Made by a program: the position numbers and the translations under genes. From Chrysaora quinquecirrha (Eukaryota; Cnidaria; Scyphozoa; Semaeostomeae; Pelagiidae), in the NCBI GenBank assembly GCA_014526335.1, contig JACTAT010000046.1:107505-171504 (forward strand): a DNA stretch of 64,000 bases, in the 5' to 3' direction. The notes beneath the pieces are model-generated. The model ran no database searches. It was not told where the DNA came from and was given only the letters and a program-made list of their open reading frames with translations. Within the stretch, counting starts at the first letter, position 1; each line of letters begins with the position of its first letter. This document shows positions 34,001-44,879 of this stretch, piece after piece.

Positions 34001-37000
34001 CAAACGATCGAGCATTGCTTGACAAGCAAAATTTAGCAAAATTTGTGGCGTGATATTTCTGAAAAGTTCAATAACATTTTTTGCTTGACGCAAGCAAAAA
34101 AGTTGGACGAGCAATGTTTTTGGACGTGGCCAAACGGTGAAACATTTTGCTTGACAAGCCAATTTCAAATGTTTGACAAGCATTGCTTGATCGTTTGGCC
34201 AGGGCCTGAACACTGCAAAGTATATAACTCTTCAAAGAAAAATGAACTACATTGGCAAACCTGATGAAGCTCTGCTAACTGTTGATTCAGCTGGTTGATA
34301 TCCTAGAAAATAATAAAAAGTATTTCATTAAGGTTTCATGTGGTTTCAACAATTTTCACAGAATTAGACTTAGCCACCTTTTCAATATTTCTATCTTATT
34401 TTGACAACTGCAAAGTAGGATGGAAATGCCACGGATTTTCTCTTAGCCTCAGTCAGTGATCCCCAGTGAGTGGTATAATTGACGTACTTACTTAAATGCA
34501 GGCTGATCCAAAATGACCCATATCAAGCCAAAATGACCCAAAGTTACACAGAACCAGATCAAAACTGAAGCATGTTTACAAAAGTCAAACAAAAAGTCAA
34601 AAAAGTTAAATTCAAATGTTACATTATTACAATCATTTTAATATTCAGTTAGGCCCTGGCCAAACGATCAAACATTGTTGATACAACATTTGAAATTTGT
34701 TTGTCAAGCAAAATGTTTGACTGTTAAACATTGCTCGTCCAAAATTTTTTGCTTGTGTCAAGCAAAAAATGCTTTTGAGCTTTTTCAAAAACATCACGCC
34801 ACATATTTTGCTTATTTTGCCAAACAATGATTGTCAAGCATTTCAAGCAATGTTTGATCGTTTGGCTGCCTTTCCAACATTGCTTGTCAAGCATTTCTTT
34901 AGCTTTTGACAAACTGCAACAATTTGCAACATTTCACCACCTAGCAATATGTCTTAGCAACAAGGTGTTCGTGCTTGTGCATTAGCAATAACATCGTTGT
35001 TGGACAGCAATGTTTTTGGACGTGGCCAAATGGTCAAACATTTATTTTAAAGAAAATTTGAAATGTTGGACCAACAATGTTTGATTGTTTGGCCAGGGCC
35101 TTAGATAAGATGTAACAAAAATTTCACAGCATACCAAAATTGTACATAACAAACCCCCCAACAGCCATTGATAACGAATGAATGACACAGTTAAATGTAC
35201 AAACCTGCTTAATAATATATGTTAGTTCCTGAATCTCTACTGACTTGTCATCAAACAATGATTTCCGCTTTGCCACTATAAAAAAGAATTCTTGCATTAT
35301 CAAGTGGTGACAGCAATTCGATTCAAACTCAGTAGAGTTTAAGCATAGGTAAAAAGTTTACTATTAGTTTTTGAGTGGTACATAATTTCAAAATTTAGTA
35401 TGCCCGAAAATGATTCCGCTGTTCATCACAATTTTGAAATTTCAAAATTGTGACAAACAGCAGAAAATCCTTCTATGCACTTAAAAGCTTCTTTCGTCTG
35501 ACAGTCCTGAGAGACTCCTTAGAGATTTCTTTTGCATGCTTCAATTAATTCTATTGATCTTCTCGCTGTGTCCCACAAGCTGATTGGTGTAGAAACACAG
35601 TGCCAATTTGGCTTCACTTTCTGACTGGTGTATTTTTATCCATAAGTATAAATTACCCCTTAATCAATTGTTTCAGTCTGTTTCTGATGTTTATACTCTG
35701 AGGAGTGTCAGACAAAAAATCTGTTCAGTATGTCCAGAGATGTTTCTGCTGTCTCTCGCAGTTTTTTTATTAGCTACTCTGAAGTTTGTTAACAAAAGAG
35801 CACCCCTCTTACTTATTCCCAATGCCATGGAGAAGAATATACTGTAGGAAACAAATAATATGCATTTGTTGTGCCAACTGACAATATTTCATTTATTTTC
35901 TTTACTCTTTAAAGTAGATCTCAAATAGTGGTCTAATCTTTTATAGATCAATCAGACAAGTGATGACATCATCAAGATAGATGAGAGGTACATGCAGAAT
36001 ATCTTGACGCAAGTTGGACAAAATATTTTAGCCCCCAAAAAACCCAGAAACAAATTGAATAAAGGGAAAATGAATGGGCAATGGCTCCCCTGCCCCAAGA
36101 ACTCGTTGGTTTGGATTTGGTCTATAAAGAAAATTTAACGTTTCCAAGTAATATCTAGCCTCTTTCAAGTTGCTGTCCACTCAATAATCGTAAATCAAAA
36201 TTTCAATCCAACAGCTGACAAATCTCGACTGAAATCTGAAAAATTTTGCTTCGCTTCCTTTCCAGCCATTTTGGCGTGAAAATCAGACTTTACCCAGTCC
36301 TAACTTTGACCTAAATTATCACATAACCCAAAGAAGCACCAAGAAACAACAATGAAACACACAATCAACTCCAAAAGAACAAAGAAAATTCTTGTTGCTT
36401 CACTAAACAATAGAAGTGAATTACTACGAAAGCGATTTGCTTAGATTCGGACGTGAAAAGCGAAGTAGCGGTACAATGTCGAATCAAACTTTTGCTTCGC
36501 TCCAGAAGAACGCATCTCCTTAAAAGAAGTGTCAATCTTTCAATCAATCTTGGATTAAGATTGAGAATTTAAGCAGATTTAAAAGTAAAACATTGATCTT
36601 ACATAAAGCAAGCTTTTCCAGTTTGACAAAGGTACTGTTGATATCTAAACCAATTTTCCTGCAACAAAAAAGCAATTGTTATCAATTAATATCATGAAGA
36701 CTAAGTTCAAGATGCCAAACAGTTAAAGTTGCCACACATTTCAAGTAAATTTTCAAGTCGAGTAGAAGAAATCTCAATCCGTTTGCTTTTTTCTCAAAGT
36801 CATATTATATTCTAGAGAACTAAGAACTGAGGACAAAACCTGGTTTAGTAGAAGAAATCTAGATCCATTGGTTTTTTTTCTCAGAGTTGTATAATTTTCT
36901 AGAGAACTTAGAACTTTGGGAATAATCCAGTTTTGATGAAGAATTCTTCATACCTTTAGTTCTTTTAAGGAGTTACGCAGATTTCTCAGACCATCAACAT

Positions 37001-39780
37001 TATGATAACATTATAGTCAATAGACAATATATTCACAATGTAAACGCCTTTTGCGAAGGTGTTATTGGCCAAAGATCCCCATAAGCTTGGCCAAATCATC
37101 TGGGGAACATTAGCCTGAATTACCACACACATTGGCCAAAACACCTTTTTGGCTCAAAGGAGGTTGACCATACTGACTGTTGGAGGACAAGCCGGGGGGG
37201 GGGGGTAAATTGCCTATGGATGGGTGGGAATGTGCCCCTAAGATTTTACAGACCCACACACTTATAATGTAAGCCCAGACCCTATATTATGGGTTATAAC
37301 AAGCAGGAAATGAATTAGAGTAATAAGGCTTTCTAAGCCATATTATTAGTTGAAAATGCACGACAAACATCTTCGATACAATTTGAACACTTTGCTTAAA
37401 TCGAAGAAAATGGTTTGGTTTTCTTCAATTTCCCACCTGTACCCAAATTATACTAAGTATCCCCCCTCTTGGGATTACAAGCACCCTAAGGTGCTGTAGC
37501 GTCGTGGTGTAATCCAGCTGACTCGTGGTGTCAGAAGCTCAGTGTGGTCAGGGTTCGAGCCCAGCCACGGTAGCGTCACGGCCAGGGTAGAGGTCTCGAT
37601 TAGTTAACCTAATACTGAGATCCTAGCGACTGGCACTAAAACACTATTTCACCTTCACCTTCACCTTCAAAAGTTTATATATTTCTATATCTTAGTGACA
37701 ATTCAATTCACCTTTCCTTTGTTATCCTATAGTTAATGAAATTTACCCAGTGGCAAAAAAGAAAAGGTCTTTGTTCTGGTCATTTGAAAAACAAAGGATT
37801 GTTTTACATTTCTAGGAAATTGAAACCAAATTTCAGAGCTTACTTTGACAAAATTGTGAAATGACTTTTTTGTCTTCTGAATCCATTTTCTGATTCATGC
37901 CCAATTATTTGCTTCCCCTGCAAGTAAAATTATTACTTTTATCATATCTAGCCACAATTTATTTAGCAAATATTACACCTTCCTCTTTTAAATGCCCTCT
38001 CCTAAAAGTTAGTGTTTATTTTTGAATCAGTAGCATAATCAATTGTGGTAACAGGACAAGTCAGCCCACTACAAAGTCACCCGATGTGTTAGACAAGTCG
38101 GCCTATCATGTGTTAGACATGTCGGCATCTCTGCTTATACTAACTTGGCCCACTAAAATATAATAAATTGTACACCTAAATGATTGTACATGTATATAGT
38201 AAAACAAGGGGTTTGCCCCCAATACCCCCGTCGCAACAAAATACACTCATTTTTTTTATAAGAAACCATTTATAAGAAACTGTAGGGCCAGATTTTCAAA
38301 ACTTAAGAAACTTTGGTAGGAGATTTTGTGTGAACCAAAAAAGTTAAGAAACTTTTTCATAACATTTGAAGACATTGATGGTGTAGAAATTATGCTATTG
38401 TAAGAGAACATTAGCTTCTTACGTGTTTGGTTTTGTTCCTAGTTCAGTTTGGTTACATTTAATCAATTAATAAGATATTTTAGCTGTTTGCAATGAAATT
38501 TGCATTTATTTTTGCTTCTCTATATCCAATTCATGTTTGGCAGTGATAGAAAATAAAGAAACGACGGTATATGAAGGAAAATTAGGTTTTTATGTTAAGA
38601 AACTTGCTAAGAAACTTTTCGTACCATAATTGGGGTGAAAGCTAAGAACCTCTGGTACGAAGATTTAGCATAGTTTCTTATAAAAAAATGAGTGTAACTG
38701 ATAAACAATGTCTTGGGCCTTTGTTGCAGTGGACAACTTGTCCATAGGAGGGGTGGACTGACTTGGTAGGAGGGGGGTGGACTGACTTGGTAGGAGGGGT
38801 GGGCCTACTTGGTAGGGTTTTTGGTCAACTTGCCACACTGCAAACTTGCCACGCAACCAAGTTGCCACACATATCAGGTCAACTCATCACTCTGTTCTTG
38901 GTCACCTTGCCACACCTTGGTTGTCAACTTGCCTCAGTTCGAAATTCAAATTCTAAAAAACTTTGGTTACTGTTTCTTCATGAAAATCTGGTAAAAGCTT
39001 TCTAAAAGGCTTTTCAGAGATTTATTAAAGGATATTGGGGCACTGCCCCCCAACCCCCATCTATCACGCTGATAGAATTGACTTGTTCAGTTACGTGAGG
39101 CAAGTCCTCTTGTGAAGAGGCAAGCAACTTTACTGTGGCAAGTTGGTGGTGTGGCAAGTGGCGAGTTGACCTGTTACCCTTGGTAGGAGGGGTGGGCCAA
39201 CTTGGTAGGAGAGGGGTGGGCCAACTTTTCTAGAAAGATCAAAGTCCCCTATAACATGGTATGTTTGTGTTTGTTGTTGCTAAAAACAACTTGATCAAAG
39301 ATGAAAGATGTTAATTCAACAAACATGTTACGGAAGTAAACGCAAAAATAAATAACAATGGCTTTGTGATATATAGATAGCACCTGATCTCACGATTCAA
39401 TAGAACTAAAGAGGTGGGCCTAAAATAGAAAACTTCAGAGGTAGATATCTGCCTAAATAAAACTACCCTCTCTTCCCTCTTCGAAAGCTCGGTTTCGTTC
39501 CAGCACCATGCGGACATTCTAAAAATTTATAAAAAACCTTTAATAATGATAAATTAATAAGTACCGTACTCACCTGCCTGGACTGAAGTGATCTGACAGC
39601 AGAGAAAAACTCCGTCGTCCTATCTCGACAAGACATGACGGAATCGAAGGCCGTCGAATCCTCCTCGACAGTTTCTTCGGTCGTTTCCTCTTCTCCTAGA
39701 TTATATTTCCCTCCAACAGAAATGAAGTGATCTCCTTTTCTTGAACCATGAGCATTTCTTCGTCTTGTTAGCCCTATCAT
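28923..39780 (-). CDS. STX5: syntaxin-5 (Golgi Qa-SNARE)
   Basis: Exons found (minus): 39574-39780, 36603-36658, 35205-35275, 34261-34302, 31898-31972, 31411-31467, 29870-30207 and 28923-29082. The borders are GT/AG, and all phases agree if one exon with a length of 3n+2 lies in 36659-39573, where I could not find it; human STX5 has an RxxxQRSEF segment there. Landmarks: MSCRDRT...FFSAVRSLQSRQ; KLEKLALL/AKRKSLFDDKSVEI; SKLAHMSKDFKDVLEVRTE; SNARE motif IVELGGIFSKLAHMVKEQ with the zero-layer Gln; then RIDSNVEE...AEILKYFQSITSNRW and a C-terminal membrane anchor ending at TAG. Estimated length is about 363 residues, against 355 in human. It drives fusion of ER-to-Golgi and intra-Golgi vesicles. 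The N-terminal extension has a basic MIGLTRRR start and an internal Met49. Confidence 0.93.
29260..29682 (-). mobile_element. about 420-bp TIR element, 'CAACCTCGTCCCCAGG' ends
   Basis: The right end CCTGGGGACGAGGTTG and the interior (GTATCGGCCTTGTCTA, TTTGATTGGCTGTTC inverted) match the copy at 60965-61395 in the opposite orientation. Non-coding; in an STX5 intron. Confidence 0.75.
30548..30727 (-). mobile_element. tRNA-derived SINE
   Basis: Reverse-strand copy (AATGGTGTATTTAGCGCCAG tail, inverted body and head, ending AAGCCACAGCACCTTC). STX5 intron. Confidence 0.75.
30760..31092. repeat. CAT/ATC microsatellite
   Basis: Imperfect CATCAT/ATCATT runs with a perfect core of about 20 CAT units near 30944-31005. 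STX5 intron. Confidence 0.95.
31495..31640. mobile_element. 'GGCCCTRGCCAAACGAT' MITE, truncated
   Basis: Left end TTTAGGCCCTAGCCAAACG with a TTA before it. Internal GTTTGTCAAGCG; the right terminus is missing. Confidence 0.6.
32094..32530. mobile_element. Tc1/mariner-like MITE remnant
   Basis: The left terminus TACACTACCGTTCGAAAAGT is typical of Tc1/mariner-like inverted repeats. The right part carries TGAAAAGTGTA. No transposase; the minus-strand open frame here is not recognisable. A 5' SINE fragment (32531-32595) abuts it. Confidence 0.5.
32531..32595 (+). mobile_element. SINE head fragment
   Basis: Only the tRNA-like start of the SINE (GTAGCGTCCTGGTCTAATCC ... AGTGAGGTCGG) is present. 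Confidence 0.6.
32628..32966. mobile_element. TIR element, ends 'GTGTTCTTCTAA'
   Basis: GTGTGTTCTTCTAAACC at the left and GGTTAGAAGAACACG at the right are inverted; internal CGAAACCTTC words occur on both strands. Fragments resemble 12900-13250 and 25520-25600. The open frames on both strands are by-products. Confidence 0.5.
33075..33412. mobile_element. TIR element 'AGGCCGGTTTCCACACAGC' carrying a fragment of another family
   Basis: AGGCCGGTTTCCACACAGCT at about 33190 and AGCTGTGTGGAACCCGGCCT at about 33412 are inverted, flanked on both sides by TAA. Within it (33310-33370) is a piece of the TAGACTTATTAC family. A part-copy of that family also precedes it at 33075. Confidence 0.65.
33830..34208. 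mobile_element. 'TTGGCCAGGGCC' MITE family copy
   Basis: The right end CGTTTGGCCAGGGCC is clear at 34208. The interior has CAAGCAATGTTTGA and GGACGTGGCCAAAC in both orientations. The left end is diverged. Confidence 0.65.
34652..35100. mobile_element. complete PIF/Harbinger-like MITE with TTA target duplication
   Basis: Termini GGCCCTGGCCAAACGATCAA and TTGTTTGGCCAGGGCC are inverted, flanked by TTA at 34649-34651 and 35101-35103. A 3-bp TTA/TAA duplication is typical of PIF/Harbinger elements. 449 bp, non-coding, in an STX5 intron. Confidence 0.8.
35390..35765. mobile_element. foldback family copy (as 19605-20158)
   Basis: ATGCCCGAAAATGATTCCGC at the left, and CTGAGGAGTGTCAGACAAAA at about 35698 inverted. 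The arms are more diverged than at 19605. STX5 intron. Confidence 0.6.
35850..37480. other. STX5 introns around exon 36603-36658, nothing else recognised
   Basis: Short direct duplication near 36740-36900 (GTAGAAGAAATCTAGATCC type) and a G homopolymer at about 37194. No further exon found. Confidence 0.4.
37486..37674 (+). mobile_element. tRNA-derived SINE, best complete copy
   Basis: Full order: GGTGCTGTAGCGTCGTGG head (A box), GGTCAGGGTTCGAGCCC (B box), CGGTAGCGTCACGGCC body, ACTGAGATCCTAGCGACTGG, and a tail of CACCTTCACCTTCACC. Good reference copy for the family. Confidence 0.85.
37680..38240. other. STX5 intron, nothing recognised
   Basis: AT-rich; no element ends or exon found, although the missing STX5 exon should lie somewhere in 36659-39573. 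Confidence 0.4.
38244..38694. mobile_element. TA-flanked TIR element, 'AAGAAAC' subtype
   Basis: CACTCATTTTTTTTATAAGA at the left and TCTTATAAAAAAATGAGTG at the right, flanked by TA. AAGAAAC is repeated about eight times inside. The TA duplication points to Tc1/mariner-type transposition. STX5 intron. Confidence 0.75.
38755..39235. repeat. 'TTGGTAGGAGGGG' short repeats
   Basis: Words ACTTGGTAGGAGGGG (38763, 38790, 39180, 39200) and CAACTTGCCAC/GTGGCAAGTTG in both orientations, bracketing a 300-bp centre. Possibly another foldback. Confidence 0.5.
39634..39636 (-). promoter_or_regulatory. STX5: probable second translation start of STX5
   Basis: Met49, directly before SCRDRT, is at the place where human STX5 has its alternative start (short isoform). 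Initiation here would remove the basic N-terminal extension. Confidence 0.5.
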
Positions 39781-39967
39781 GTGTTTTGCAATTTCATAAA
39801 TGTGGGCTAAACGGGGAATGAAAATTTCCCAAAAAGTTTCGCCAACAATCTTCCTTCTCTTCTTCTCGCTGACGTTGCTTGTATAAAATCTAGGCCACCA
39901 CAGGGGTACAAGAAATCCAAGTCATAACAAAAATCGTCCTGCTCAGCATCCTCCTCCTCCTCCTCCT

Positions 39968-40131
<164 letters not shown>

Positions 40132-40139
40132 TGAAACAA

Positions 40140-40460
40140 AAAAGATAGTCTCTGGGATAAGAGATTCCTGGGGATTCTTCTGTTATACGTAACTCAAAAC
40201 GAATGAAGAAGGATAATGTGTATCTAACAAGGTTGCTTCCTTTTCAAAGTAAAGTAAACCCCACATTTCAGGATTTCCAAGACCACACTTTGGATTTCCA
40301 AGACCACAATGTGTGGGAAAAACCACATCCCATCAAGAACTAACACAAACACTATAAAGGGGGTGTTGGGGATCAACTCGAAAGGCAGCTTAACCCAAAG
40401 GGGGCGCTTATTCGAGGTAGGGGGCTTATCGGTTAAAAGGTTGTCCCCAGGTTGTCTTAG
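40140..40460. other. upstream of STX5, repeat fragment only
   Basis: Contains an AAGGGGGCGCTTATTCGAG fragment (compare 10440 and 48540). No gene. Confidence 0.4.
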
Positions 40461-40462
40461 TA

Positions 40463-40849
40463 CACTTTTTTTTAATAAGCAACTTGACTTTCGTTCAGCC
40501 CTCAAAGTTGCTTAAAATTTTAGACATTTCAGCTCTCAAAGTTCCTTAAACGTTGCTTAACATTTTTTGTACCTACTAACCACCCCTGACTTCGCGGGTC
40601 AAAATCGTCATCTGTTAGGCCTACAACATGACTTTTGGGAGACAGTAAGTGGAACAACGTTAGCTAACGAACTTCAACATGCAAAACATAAGAACGAAGA
40701 ACAATTTCCTAACACAAGAAAGAGAATAAGCTTGGTTGTTTGATTTCTTAGTTGCTTACAGTAATTCAATTGAGCCCTCAAGTTGCTTAATGTTAAGGTC
40801 AGTTCAGCCCTAGTTGCTTATTGAGCGGTTGCTTATTAAAAAAAAAGTT
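40463..40849. mobile_element. TA-flanked TIR element, 'AAGCAAC' subtype
   Basis: CACTTTTTTTTAATAAGCAA at the left, TTGCTTATTAAAAAAAAAGT at the right, flanked by TA. GTTGCTTA recurs about seven times inside. Same layout as 38244-38694 with a changed core word. Confidence 0.7.
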
Positions 40850-40859
40850 TAACGAAGTT

Positions 40860-42235
40860 GCTTTGTCCTAAGCGCTTGCGACGTCGATTTTATGGCCCGT
40901 CTCATCTTTGCACAAGATACATCTGAGATATATCTTAAAAACAATAATCAATACTCGAAGTTTATTAACATGATTATGTTGTGATCACGTAGTTTAGTAA
41001 TTTTGATTAGCTTCGTTTAATCTTATTATTTATAAAGCCTCTCTGCTAAACGGCTCTGACCAAAAAATTGACACTTCACGAATCTACTAGTGAATATTAA
41101 TCTTGGAATATGAATATAAGATTATTTAGCAGAACAACGATTCCCATACATCATGGTTCAAAGTTGTTTCGACAATATCAATGACCAAATTAAGCTTGAT
41201 ACAGCTAATAAAGATTCTCTTATTGGATTTCAGAAACTGTAGCCATTAAAATTCCTTTCCTAACTAGCTTTAATAAGCTTTGCTTTAGTTGTTTATATAA
41301 TTCATTCGAATTCATCATAGATATCAGGAGATTTTAAGACAACTATATCTTTCTCAATTAAGGCAATTGTCAGCATATTCTAGCAGCGAAGCTGTACTGT
41401 AGCTACTGTTAAAAGCGCTTGCGCCGTTAACAAAGTCAGGAAAAAGTTACGGTCACACGGTCATTGACCGGAGGAAGGTCCATTAGAACAATAGAAAAGA
41501 TTTTGCCACACCCAAAACACGCCTATTTTTCATTGTTAAGTGAGGAAGATTCCAGCTAGGGATATTTTTGTCTAGAGAAAGGTTGAACACTTTTCTGGAC
41601 TCTGGCCGTTAATTTTATGGTCCTTCTCTGTTTAAAGCCGTGAAAAACAAGGGTCGTTAAGATACCCTAAGTCGGTGTTAGATCCCCAGCTACGGTAGTG
41701 TCACAGCCATCCAGGGTCGAGGTTGTAAGACATTTCGGTGCGAAAGTTCCCTATCAGATTCGACAATTTCCTATTCCTAATTTAAGTTTGTATCCAATTA
41801 TGGGCGAAATCATGAGCTACGCTTAGCCGTCAGTCAGCCACCTCAAATGACAATCCTGCCGAGGTTGAAAAGTGAGTAGGTACCAGGGCACCGGGAGTAC
41901 GGAGGCAGCGAGGGGGGGGGGGCAATTGCCCACCTTGCTCTCATAAAAAGGGTGAAACCATTTTCCTATTGTTTTGCCCCAAATTTGTTGCTCCTGCCCC
42001 TGCGGCCTGGTGCCCCATTGCCTTGCTTCCCGCGCCTCTGGTAGGTACTCAGCTTTCTGGGGGTAATAACTCACAATGTCACGAGTTGGTAGCAATGCTA
42101 AATATCTTGCTAAATGCAATGCTAAATGAGGTCGTTATCATTATAAGGTTTATGGTTGTTGTTATCAGTGCTTCTATTTAGTGTGTCGCGCTAGCATACA
42201 ACCAATAATTCTGCCCAATTTTGAAGTTCTGAACG
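40860..42235. other. intergenic, nothing recognised except a SINE scrap
   Basis: A SINE body fragment (ACGGTAGTGTCACAGCC) is at about 41690-41735. A G homopolymer is at about 41912. No gene. Confidence 0.45.
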
Positions 42236-42404
42236 ACTCAAAGGCTGTTCAATAGTTTCAATCTATGAATTTCGCTGCGGCAAATGACAAAAAGTGGAAT
42301 GATTTCTACAAAGAAATATCTTATGGTTACGCATGAGTATACTTCATTCTCTGGCATGGGTTTGGCCTTCAACACAACAATAAGAATCATGCCATCTATA
42401 AGAG

Positions 42405-43065
42405 TCTTCACTTGTAAAAGAACTATGAGACAAGTCACCTTTAAGTCACCTTCAAGACATCCATGAGAATCATGTCACCTATAAGAATCGTCACTTCTAA
42501 GACACCTATGAGACCATCAAGTCACTTTTAAGTCACCTCTAAGACACTTATAAGAATCTTATCTATACGAATCTTCATTTGTAACAGACCTATGAGACAA
42601 GTCACCTTTAAGTCACTTTCCAGAAACCCATAAGAATTGTGTCACCTATAAGAATCGTCATTTACAAGAGACCTATGAAATCTGTAAGTCAATTTTAAGT
42701 CACTTATAAGAATGTTATCTATAAGAATCTTCACTTGTAAAAGAACTACGAGACAAGTCACATTTAAGTCGCCTTCAAGACATTCATAAGAATTATGTCA
42801 CCTATAGGAATCGTCACTTATAAGAGACCTATGAGACCATCAAGTCAATTTTAAGTCACCTCTAAGACACTTATAAGAATCTTATCTATACGAATCTTCA
42901 TTTGTAACAGACCTATGAGACAAGTCACCTTTAAGTCACTTTCCAGAAACCCATAAGAATTGTGTCACCTAAAGGAATCGTCACTTATAAGAGACCTATG
43001 AGACATCTATAAGTCACTTTGAAGACACCTAAAAATCATGTCACCTATAACATCGCCACTCACAA
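42405..43065. repeat. higher-order minisatellite of 'AAGTCACCT / TATAAGAATC' words
   Basis: Short words (CTATGAGACAAGTCACC, CCTATAAGAATCGTCACTT, TCTAAGACACTTATAAGAAT) recur in a fixed order with an outer period of roughly 165-190 bp, seen about four times. Confidence 0.85.
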
Positions 43066-43069
43066 GAGT

Positions 43070-44060
43070 CACACGCAAGTGACGTCATACGCAAAAATGT
43101 CTCTTCAACATGGGTTTGGTCTTTTTGTATGTTTTAAATATGCACATATTTGCAAATGATTGTCAAATATTTATCAAGTAGTCCTTTCAAACATAAAGAT
43201 CATGATTTACTAACGTGGAAAGCAAGGTTGATAACTATATTGATGCTTTGCATTTGCTCACGCTTTCAAAATCAATGCACGACATGGGTAGCTTGGAATC
43301 AAAATAGGCGGGCATAGGCACAATTAACGTCTTCAAAGAGGCTTTTGCCATCAAGTTTCTATCATAAAGATTTAAGACGGGCGCAAACCGTGCCAACATG
43401 TTGGCCAAAATCCCCGCCATGGTCAACATGTTGTCACGGTATGCTATAGATGTTTTCGAAATAAACAACAAAGATGTTGACGAAAAAAGTTGGCCAACAT
43501 TTTCATAGATTTGAGCAAAATTGATGTGTTGGTACGGTTTGCTACCGCTCTTTGAGCCCCTCCCCCAAATTTTAGATATTGTTATAACTGGGTAAAAGAT
43601 TTAATGGTTTTTTTTACACACGGGTAAACAAAAATCCTGTAAATTTAGCTGTAGACATGGGTCGGTTCGGAAAACCGCCTAGCAGGTCGAAGATGGAGTA
43701 ACCCCCCTGGGGGGTTTAGAGTTACAAGTTGCGTTAGTTAGTTTTCAAACACTATTATACGAAAGCCCCAAAATTTGATTCGTAAATCACGAATGAAGAA
43801 CAAGCTGCTTTGAAATGATTTATCTCTAACTCCAAACAGGACAAACAAGTTCAAACCCAAGAAGAAGGTTTTTGGTTAGGCTTGGGCGCTGGTCAGGACA
43901 AGCGACAATGTTCTTTCTGCGGATCTGCGAATAGACCTTTTCGACGAAAGACTGCGTGATTGAAATTTTTTCGAAACTTCGAGGTATCGAGTTTTTCGAT
44001 GTTAAAATCGTAAACAGCATCTATAACGTACTCTAACTGCAAAGGTTTATTGTCCTAGCG
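43070..44060. other. intergenic, nothing recognised
   Basis: Several GTTGGCCAACA-like words at 43390-43500 may be part of a small inverted repeat. No gene. Confidence 0.4.
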
Positions 44061-44065
44061 CTGGT

Positions 44066-44465
44066 ACTTTTGTTTTTATGAGCGTTCAAAGTTAACGATT
44101 TTATAAGGACTTTGACCGTGAAAAGTGATTGCGGGTGAAACATTTCACCCAACTACAATCTTGGACAACAAATAATGAGACACACAGAATATTCCGAGTT
44201 AGTCTAGGAATTCCTTAGCTTCAGCTTCGCTAATCAATAGCTCACTCCCCCTCCCCCCTTTGGATCAATGTTCTGTGATACTGAAAACAATGCCTTGATG
44301 AAATTGTCAACATTGAGTAAGGGGGCCGGGGAGGGGTATAATGCAAAGGTAAGACAAATATTTATGAAAATTTCAGATTGTCTCATAATGGCCCATAATT
44401 TTTTAAAGATTGTTGTCATAGACCTTATAAAATCGTAAACTTTGAACGCTCATAAAATTGATAAC
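44066..44465. mobile_element. foldback element related to 3208-3613
   Basis: TTTATGAGCGTTCAAAGTTA at the left and TAAACTTTGAACGCTCATAA at the right are inverted. The interior has GACCGTGAAAAG and GGGTGAAACATTTCACCC, the same palindromic centre as the 3.2-kb element. Confidence 0.65.
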
Positions 44466-44496
44466 TCAAGAGCTAAGATAGTAAGACTTTGCACTA

Positions 44497-44872
44497 CACG
44501 TTTTTTTTTATAAGAAACCTAGCTCAGGGTCTAGTTGTAAAAGTTTCTGAATTTTTGGCCCGATTTTAGTTCTAAAAGTTTCTTAACAGTTTCTTAACTT
44601 AATAGAAATAAATTGCAGTAAAAACGATAAAAAACGTGAATATGGCAAGAAAATTATTGATATTATTGCATTACAAAGAATTAGCCATGCTGGTGCGAGA
44701 AATCGCACGGAAATGCTTGAGAATTGATTACTACGTCCACAAATGTGAAATTAGTATGTAGGAAAGCTGGCACAAAAATTTCTTAAGTTTCTTAACTCCT
44801 TCCTCCTAGTTCTAAAGGTTTCTTAACTTTTGGGGTGTCTAGTTCTAGGTTTCTTATAAAAAAAATTACGTC
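44497..44872. mobile_element. TA-flanked TIR element, 'AAGAAAC' subtype
   Basis: CACGTTTTTTTTTATAAGAA at the left and TTTCTTATAAAAAAAATTAC at the right with TA flanks. GTTTCTTAA recurs inside. Confidence 0.7.
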
Positions 44873-44879
44873 TAAGGTG

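Noticed and set aside
37486..37560. A true tRNA gene (A- and B-box-like motifs)
   Set aside because: The cloverleaf cannot be completed and the sequence continues into the SINE body shared with other copies.
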